A stretch of DNA of 64,000 nt. It comes from Eubacteriales bacterium (lineage in GTDB: Bacteria; Bacillota; Clostridia; Lachnospirales; Lachnospiraceae). Shown here piece by piece: positions 60,401-64,000 of this stretch. The notes below the pieces were generated by a model that saw only the letters and a program-made list of their open reading frames with translations, made no database searches and was not told the DNA's origin. Each line of letters begins with the position of its first letter. The stretch's first letter is position 1. Made by a program: the position numbers and the translations under genes. The DNA is taken from positions 25,443 to 89,442 of the forward strand of contig JAUNGM010000019.1 in NCBI GenBank assembly GCA_030524545.1, read 5' to 3'.

Positions 60401-62122
60401 GAGCTTTATGTAATGCAGGTATTCCTGCAGGAAATGCGCCTGAAAATGAAGGGCATTTATAATTTTGATGCCTGGGCTTCCAATTTTGGGGAGGTAACGA
60501 CTGCGCTGGAACTGGCACCGGAAGGGACCGGATACCGGATGCGGACCCGGTTCAATAAGTTTGTAAACCTTCCGGAACTGATGATGATGTTCCGGGAAGT
60601 GGCGGATATCATCCTGCCGGAAATGCTGGACATACCAAAACCAAAGCTGAAAGGCGGAAAGTACATCATTGTGGAATCGGAGGCTTCGGATTATGTGCTG
60701 GCACGCATGGAAGAAATGGTAAGCCGCGCGGAAGCAATCCACAACGGCATGGTCAATCCACGGGAGGATAACATGCTGAAGATTACCGGGGAAGCGAGGC
60801 TTTTGGGGACAGACGCAAGGCTTTTGGATTTGAATGCCCCGGTGGATGAAGATTCCAAGCTAAATAAGGCAGTAAGGAATATCTATAAAGAATATGTGGA
60901 TTCCATGGAGGACAAGGGAACGCAGATCGTGTTTTCCGATATTGGGACACCGGGAAATGGGAAGAAATTTACTGTATATGATTATATTAAGCAGGAACTG
61001 GTATTAAAGGGAGTGCCGGAGGAAGAAATCTGCTTCATACATGATGCGAAAACAGATGAGCAGAGGGATAAACTGTTTTCTGACCTGCGTAGCGGAAGGA
61101 AACGGATCATCCTTGGAAGCACGGATAAACTGGGAACCGGAACCAATATACAGGACCGTATTGTTGCTCTTCACCATATCGATTGTCCGTGGAAACCTTC
61201 TGCCATAGAACAGCGTGAGGGCAGGGGACTCAGGCATGGAAATAGAAATGAGGAGGTGAGTGTTTACCGTTATGTGACGAAAAATTCCTTTGATGCATAC
61301 CTTTGGGGAATCGTAGAAACGAAGCAGCGGTTTATTTCCCAAATCATGACGAGCAGGGAGCTGGCAAGGGACTGTGAAGACGTGGATGAAACGGTATTGA
61401 ACTTTGCGGAGATCAAGGCGGTAGCTTCCGGCAACCCTTTGATCATGGAAAAAATGGAGGTAGATAATGAGGTAACAAGGCTGCGTGTTTTAAAATCTGC
61501 TTATGAAGGAAAGCGGTATATCCTGCAGGATGCGTTTACTTTCCAATACCCGCAGAAGATTGCAGCAAGAAAGAAGAAACTGGAAATATTGGAAGAAGAT
61601 ATCCGGGTGCGGGATGCGGAAATGGAGAAAAACCCTTTGTTTGAAATCGTGCTGAGAGAAAGGAAATTTACAGAACAAAAGGAGGCCGGAGAATTTCTCC
61701 GGGCAATCATAGAACACACCATTCTGTACGAAGAACTTGCCATTGGTACTTATAAAGGGTTTGAATTAGCGATTGAGAAAAATTCGGATGGTGCAATTCT
61801 TTATGTGAAAGGGGGACAGACATATGAAGTGGAAATGAAAAAGAGCGATTCCGGAAACATGATACGCCTGGAAAATACCATCAATGGACTGGATGCCAAA
61901 GCCGAGGATATCCGCCAGAAGATTGCTGGTTATCAAGTGGAAATGGAAAACGCGAAAATTGAATATGAAAAAGAATTTCAGTACGAAGATCTGCTGAAAG
62001 AAAAATTAAGGCGGCAGACGGAGATCAATACCCAGTTAGAGATCAAAGAAGAAAATGAGGTCATTGAAAATGTACCGGAAGAAACAGTGGAGGCTCCGCA
62101 GATGGCGGCCGCCGCAAGATAA
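60401..62122 (+). CDS. SNF2 helicase / N6-methyltransferase giant protein, exon 2
   Basis: Exon 2 encodes residues 1931-2503, in frame with exon 1 once the intron is removed. It begins ELYVMQVFLQEM and holds the second RecA-like lobe: FSDIGTPGNGKKFTVYDYI, LGSTDKLGTGTNIQDR (motif V) and IEQREGRGLRHGNRNEEV (motif VI). The last ~200 residues are helical. The open frame runs on upstream into intron sequence (to 60293), but that part is intron domain V/VI and not protein. Confidence 0.88.
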   Translation, partial: ELYVMQVFLQEMRLKMKGIYNFDAWASNFGEVTTALELAPEGTGYRMRTRFNKFVNLPELMMMFREVADIILPEMLDIPKPKLKGGKYIIVESEASDYVLARMEEMVSRAEAIHNGMVNPREDNMLKITGEARLLGTDARLLDLNAPVDEDSKLNKAVRNIYKEYVDSMEDKGTQIVFSDIGTPGNGKKFTVYDYIKQELVLKGVPEEEICFIHDAKTDEQRDKLFSDLRSGRKRIILGSTDKLGTGTNIQDRIVALHHIDCPWKPSAIEQREGRGLRHGNRNEEVSVYRYVTKNSFDAYLWGIVETKQRFISQIMTSRELARDCEDVDETVLNFAEIKAVASGNPLIMEKMEVDNEVTRLRVLKSAYEGKRYILQDAFTFQYPQKIAARKKKLEILEEDIRVRDAEMEKNPLFEIVLRERKFTEQKEAGEFLRAIIEHTILYEELAIGTYKGFELAIEKNSDGAILYVKGGQTYEVEMKKSDSGNMIRLENTINGLDAKAEDIRQKIAGYQVEMENAKIEYEKEFQYEDLLKEKLRRQTEINTQLEIKEENEVIENVPEETVEAPQMAAAAR

Positions 62123-62126
62123 TGTG

Positions 62127-62151
62127 GATGCTGGAAAAGGCATCTTTTTTT
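62127..62151 (+). terminator. terminator after helicase gene
   Basis: GATGC/GCATC (62127-62131, 62140-62144) with an 8-base loop and seven T. Short stem, so moderate strength. Confidence 0.65.
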
Positions 62152-62181
62152 ATTAATTGAAGATCGGAAAGGAGATTATTT

Positions 62182-62772
62182 ATGGATTATAGTATCAGAG
62201 TATATAAAGTGGAAAAAGAGGATAGCAGACTGAGAGGGTTTGTGAGTATTACGTTTGACGGGGAATTTTGCGTAAAGAGCATTGCACTGAAGCAGTCTGC
62301 AAAAGGAAACCTTTATCTGGAGATGCCAAAATACAAGGATTATGGAACCGAGGAGTATCTTCCATTCTTTGCATTTAAGGATGCGGAATTTAGAAAAGCG
62401 GTTACGGAGCAGGTTATTGAGGCTTACGGCCAGATTGAAGAAAAATATATTGACCGTGAGGAAACGTGGAAAGATGAGGAATTCTTTTATGATTTAAGTG
62501 TTACCCCAAACCGGGGAAATGATACATTCAAAGCGGAGGCTGCCATGAAAATCCAGGATGTATTTGTAGTACAGCAGATGCATGTGATCCAGGGATGGAA
62601 TGGCAAAACCTTTGTGGGAATGCCGCAGATCAGTCAGAAGGGGGAAAGGGTGGATATCGCCCACCCGGTAACGGGAGATTTTAAGCATGAGCTGGAGTCT
62701 GCTGTTATGGAAGAATATCACAAAAAACTGGAATTCCAGCAGCAAAACCAGCAGCGCAAAGCAGCAAGATAA
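62182..62772 (+). CDS. SpoVG-like protein with two related halves
   Basis: A 196-residue protein. Both halves resemble SpoVG, an RNA/DNA-binding regulator of cell division and sporulation: the first has LRGFVSITFDGEFCVKSIAL and NLYLEMPKYKD, the second IQDVFVVQQMHVIQGWNGKT, FVGMPQ and DIAHPVTGDFKHELESAVME. The family is normally about 85-100 residues, so this is a tandem duplication. It may tune host gene expression or bind the transferred strand (inference). Ribosome site AAAGGAGA. Confidence 0.75.
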   Translation: MDYSIRVYKVEKEDSRLRGFVSITFDGEFCVKSIALKQSAKGNLYLEMPKYKDYGTEEYLPFFAFKDAEFRKAVTEQVIEAYGQIEEKYIDREETWKDEEFFYDLSVTPNRGNDTFKAEAAMKIQDVFVVQQMHVIQGWNGKTFVGMPQISQKGERVDIAHPVTGDFKHELESAVMEEYHKKLEFQQQNQQRKAAR

Positions 62773-62872
62773 AATTATCTGATGGTAAATTTGAAAGTAG
62801 TCTCAAAAAGTGTAGCATTTTCTGTGAAACGGTGGTAAGATAAAAACAGTATATTTGATTGGAGGACAAACA

Positions 62873-63094
62873 ATGGCTGGAAGGCGTAAAAAACAGGAAA
62901 ATCTTACACTGGAACAACAGTTGGAGGCTGTAACAAACGAGATTGCAGAATGTGAGGCGCATCTTAAAGAATTAAAAGAAAAGAAAAAAACTTTAAACAG
63001 TCAGATAGAAGAAAAACTGAAAGAGGAACTTTACAGGAAAGTTATGAAATCCGGGAAGAACCTTGATGATGTTCTTGCTGCGCTGTCCGAGTAA
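62873..63094 (+). CDS. small coiled-coil protein (DUF4315-like)
   Basis: A 73-residue highly charged protein with a coiled coil (QLEAVTNEIAECEAHLKELK) and a C-terminal helix SGKNLDDVLAAL. The pattern resembles DUF4315 small proteins of conjugative elements, though weakly. ATG 62873 follows TTGGAGGA (62859-62866). Confidence 0.6.
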   Translation: MAGRRKKQENLTLEQQLEAVTNEIAECEAHLKELKEKKKTLNSQIEEKLKEELYRKVMKSGKNLDDVLAALSE

Positions 63095-63120
63095 AGATAG
63101 AAGATGATATGTAAAATGGT

Positions 63121-63165
63121 AAAACCGCTATGGGGATAGTAATTTCTCATAGCGGTTTTTTTCTG
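63121..63165 (+). terminator. strong intrinsic terminator
   Basis: AAAACCGCTATG/CATAGCGGTTTT (63121-63132, 63148-63159), 12 perfect pairs, with a T tract. It lies inside the open frame before the next gene, which shows that the next gene starts after it. Confidence 0.88.
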
Positions 63166-63198
63166 GAAAGAGTAAGCAGGTCGGAGAATATAAAGGAA

Positions 63199-63531
63199 AT
63201 GAAAATAGGAGAATTGGATGAATTTTTGGAACTGGAAGAACCGGTAAGCGGGTATTTCCTTTTGGAGCAGGATGAAGAGCACCGGGAATTGTTGGAAGAA
63301 AATTATCTTTATATTCCATCTTTGGGCTTGGATATCCATGTGGGAATTTCGGAAAGCTGGAATGAAGATTCGGAAGGATTTGAAGCGGATTTTGATTATT
63401 ACCACTTCCGGCATTCGGATACCAAAGAAAGTATTTATACGGAGCAGGGAAGCTCATTAATTACCTGCATCCATAATTATACAGGACTTTCCTGGGATGA
63501 AATTGAAAATATGGATTGTGAATATAGATAA
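63199..63531 (+). CDS. unknown acidic protein
   Basis: A 110-residue very acidic soluble protein (MKIGELDEFLELEEPVSGYF; HNYTGLSWDEIENMDCEYR). A longer start at 63130 would lie in the terminator stem and was rejected. Acidic small proteins in elements can act as DNA mimics, but nothing here proves it. Confidence 0.55.
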   Translation: MKIGELDEFLELEEPVSGYFLLEQDEEHRELLEENYLYIPSLGLDIHVGISESWNEDSEGFEADFDYYHFRHSDTKESIYTEQGSSLITCIHNYTGLSWDEIENMDCEYR

Positions 63532-63560
63532 TAAGAAGTGAAATAAAGGAAGATGTGGTG

Positions 63561-63583
63561 GCTGTCATGGGACAGCTTTTTTT
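63561..63583 (+). terminator. intrinsic terminator
   Basis: GCTGTC/GACAGC (63561-63566, 63571-63576), ATGG loop, seven T. Confidence 0.8.
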
Positions 63584-63662
63584 AATGCCTAAAATGAGAA
63601 GACTTTATTGAAATAGTGAAAATGGCAGATAGGAATGTCAAAATAGTTGGGAGGGATATAAC

Positions 63663-64000
63663 GTGAAAAAGGACAGGTTGTGGTCTTTGTTTTTATTTGC
63701 TGCTGTGATTTTTATGATTGTTTGTGGATGTCGGCTCATCCAGATTGTACTTCGTTATCAGGAAGCGGACAGACTGTATGATGATATTGAAAAAGAAGTG
63801 TTTGAGCCTGATATTCCGGCTGAGGATGGTAAAAATCAGAAGGATGAAAATGACACAGGGGTAAAGCCGACAGTGGATTTTCACAAACTGATCAGTATAA
63901 ATGAGGATGTTGTGGGCTGGATATCCATACCCGAGTTGGATTTGAAATATCCGATCACGCAGGGAGAGGATAACGAGTATTACCTTCATCATGCATATAA
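63663..64000 (+). CDS. srtB: class B sortase, N-terminal part (runs off the window)
   Basis: The first 112 codons of a sortase. GTG 63663 follows GGGAGG. A membrane anchor (about residues 7-27) is followed by a linker and then the sortase B pattern FHKLISINEDVVGWISIPEL, YPITQGEDNEYYLHHAY. The catalytic His, Cys and Arg lie beyond the window. It is the likely partner of the PKTG adhesin at 6699-12830 carried by the same element. Confidence 0.87.
   Translation, partial: MKKDRLWSLFLFAAVIFMIVCGCRLIQIVLRYQEADRLYDDIEKEVFEPDIPAEDGKNQKDENDTGVKPTVDFHKLISINEDVVGWISIPELDLKYPITQGEDNEYYLHHAY

Larger units (their letters stand above)
2603..64000. mobile_element. integrative and conjugative element (left part, continues past window)
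   Basis: The element starts where comM breaks (about 2602/2603) and still continues at the last base. It carries a full conjugation set: MobC, relaxase, coupling protein, Maff2, VirB6-like, PrgI, VirB4 and a 3D/NlpC wall hydrolase, in the order seen in Tn1549/CTn-like elements of Clostridia. No integrase or resolvase is seen within the window, so it must sit at the right end. Plasmid-like ParM/ParR and a DUF6017 replication protein suggest an extrachromosomal phase. The exact junction needs the empty site for comparison. Confidence 0.88.

Noticed and set aside
63130-63198. Longer start for the acidic protein at 63199
   Set aside because: It would place the start codon inside a 12-pair terminator stem.
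1-64000. tRNA or rRNA genes, and an integrase
   Set aside because: None were seen on either strand; the recombinase must lie beyond the right edge.

Overview
The window reads as low-to-mid GC Firmicutes DNA, most likely a gut Clostridia/Lachnospiraceae chromosome (inference from gene families, AGGAGG-type ribosome sites, TTG/GTG starts and very dense operons). Positions 1-2602 are host chromosome: the 3' end of purF, a YARHG-domain membrane protein, a small XRE regulator on the minus strand, and the first 223 codons of comM/yifB. ComM is cut inside its Walker A motif (GPPGAG, next residue should be Lys) at about 2602/2603. From there to the right edge the window is one integrative and conjugative element (ICE); its right end and its integrase lie beyond base 64000.

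Layout of the element. 2603-6514: left end with inverted repeats, a small membrane protein, a DUF6017-type replication protein, an XRE regulator, and a ParM-like actin with a ParR-like partner (plasmid-style maintenance). 6699-12830: a 2043-residue cell-wall-anchored adhesin with a signal peptide, a probable thioester domain, many Cna-B repeats and a PKTG sorting signal; a sortase B gene begins at 63663, at the other end of the element. 13148-23318: accessory operon with conserved ICE proteins of unknown role, a radical SAM protein, a toprim/primase-like protein, an XF1762-family protein, two DUF5688 proteins and a cytosine methyltransferase whose motif I sits at the C terminus (circularly permuted). 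23319-24512: regulatory/origin-like DNA: two long hairpins, a promoter, nine GATAGCAG-type boxes, then a run of near-perfect hairpins that looks like oriT or a replication origin.

24513-36501: processing genes: a duplicated-domain protein with an apparent ATA start, Ku (broken by a 1-base frameshift) coupled to an ATP-dependent DNA ligase (an ICE-borne end-joining pair), MobC, a MobA/VirD2-type relaxase, a PcfB-like protein and the VirD4/TraG coupling ATPase. 36614-43465: mating channel: Maff2 family subunit, VirB6-like membrane protein, an adenine/cytosine-N methyltransferase, a DUF4313-like protein, PrgI (VirB3-like) and VirB4. 43548-52090: more accessory genes: RadC, an AT-rich gene with its own promoter and terminator, a PAPS-reductase-like PP-loop protein, a 3D + NlpC/P60 cell-wall hydrolase (VirB1-like), DpnD/PcfM.

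52105-62122 is a 2503-residue methyltransferase/SNF2-helicase gene split by a 2506-nt group II intron (57895-60400) that carries its own reverse transcriptase/maturase; splicing would restore the frame exactly within the [10 protein letters not shown] motif. A TnpV-like gene (52841-53218) is nested in another frame inside the same helicase gene. A duplicated SpoVG-like protein, two small genes and the sortase close the window. The genes together describe a complete conjugation machine (relaxosome, coupling protein, ATPase, channel, wall hydrolase) plus maintenance, anti-restriction/methylation, end-joining and surface-adhesion cargo.
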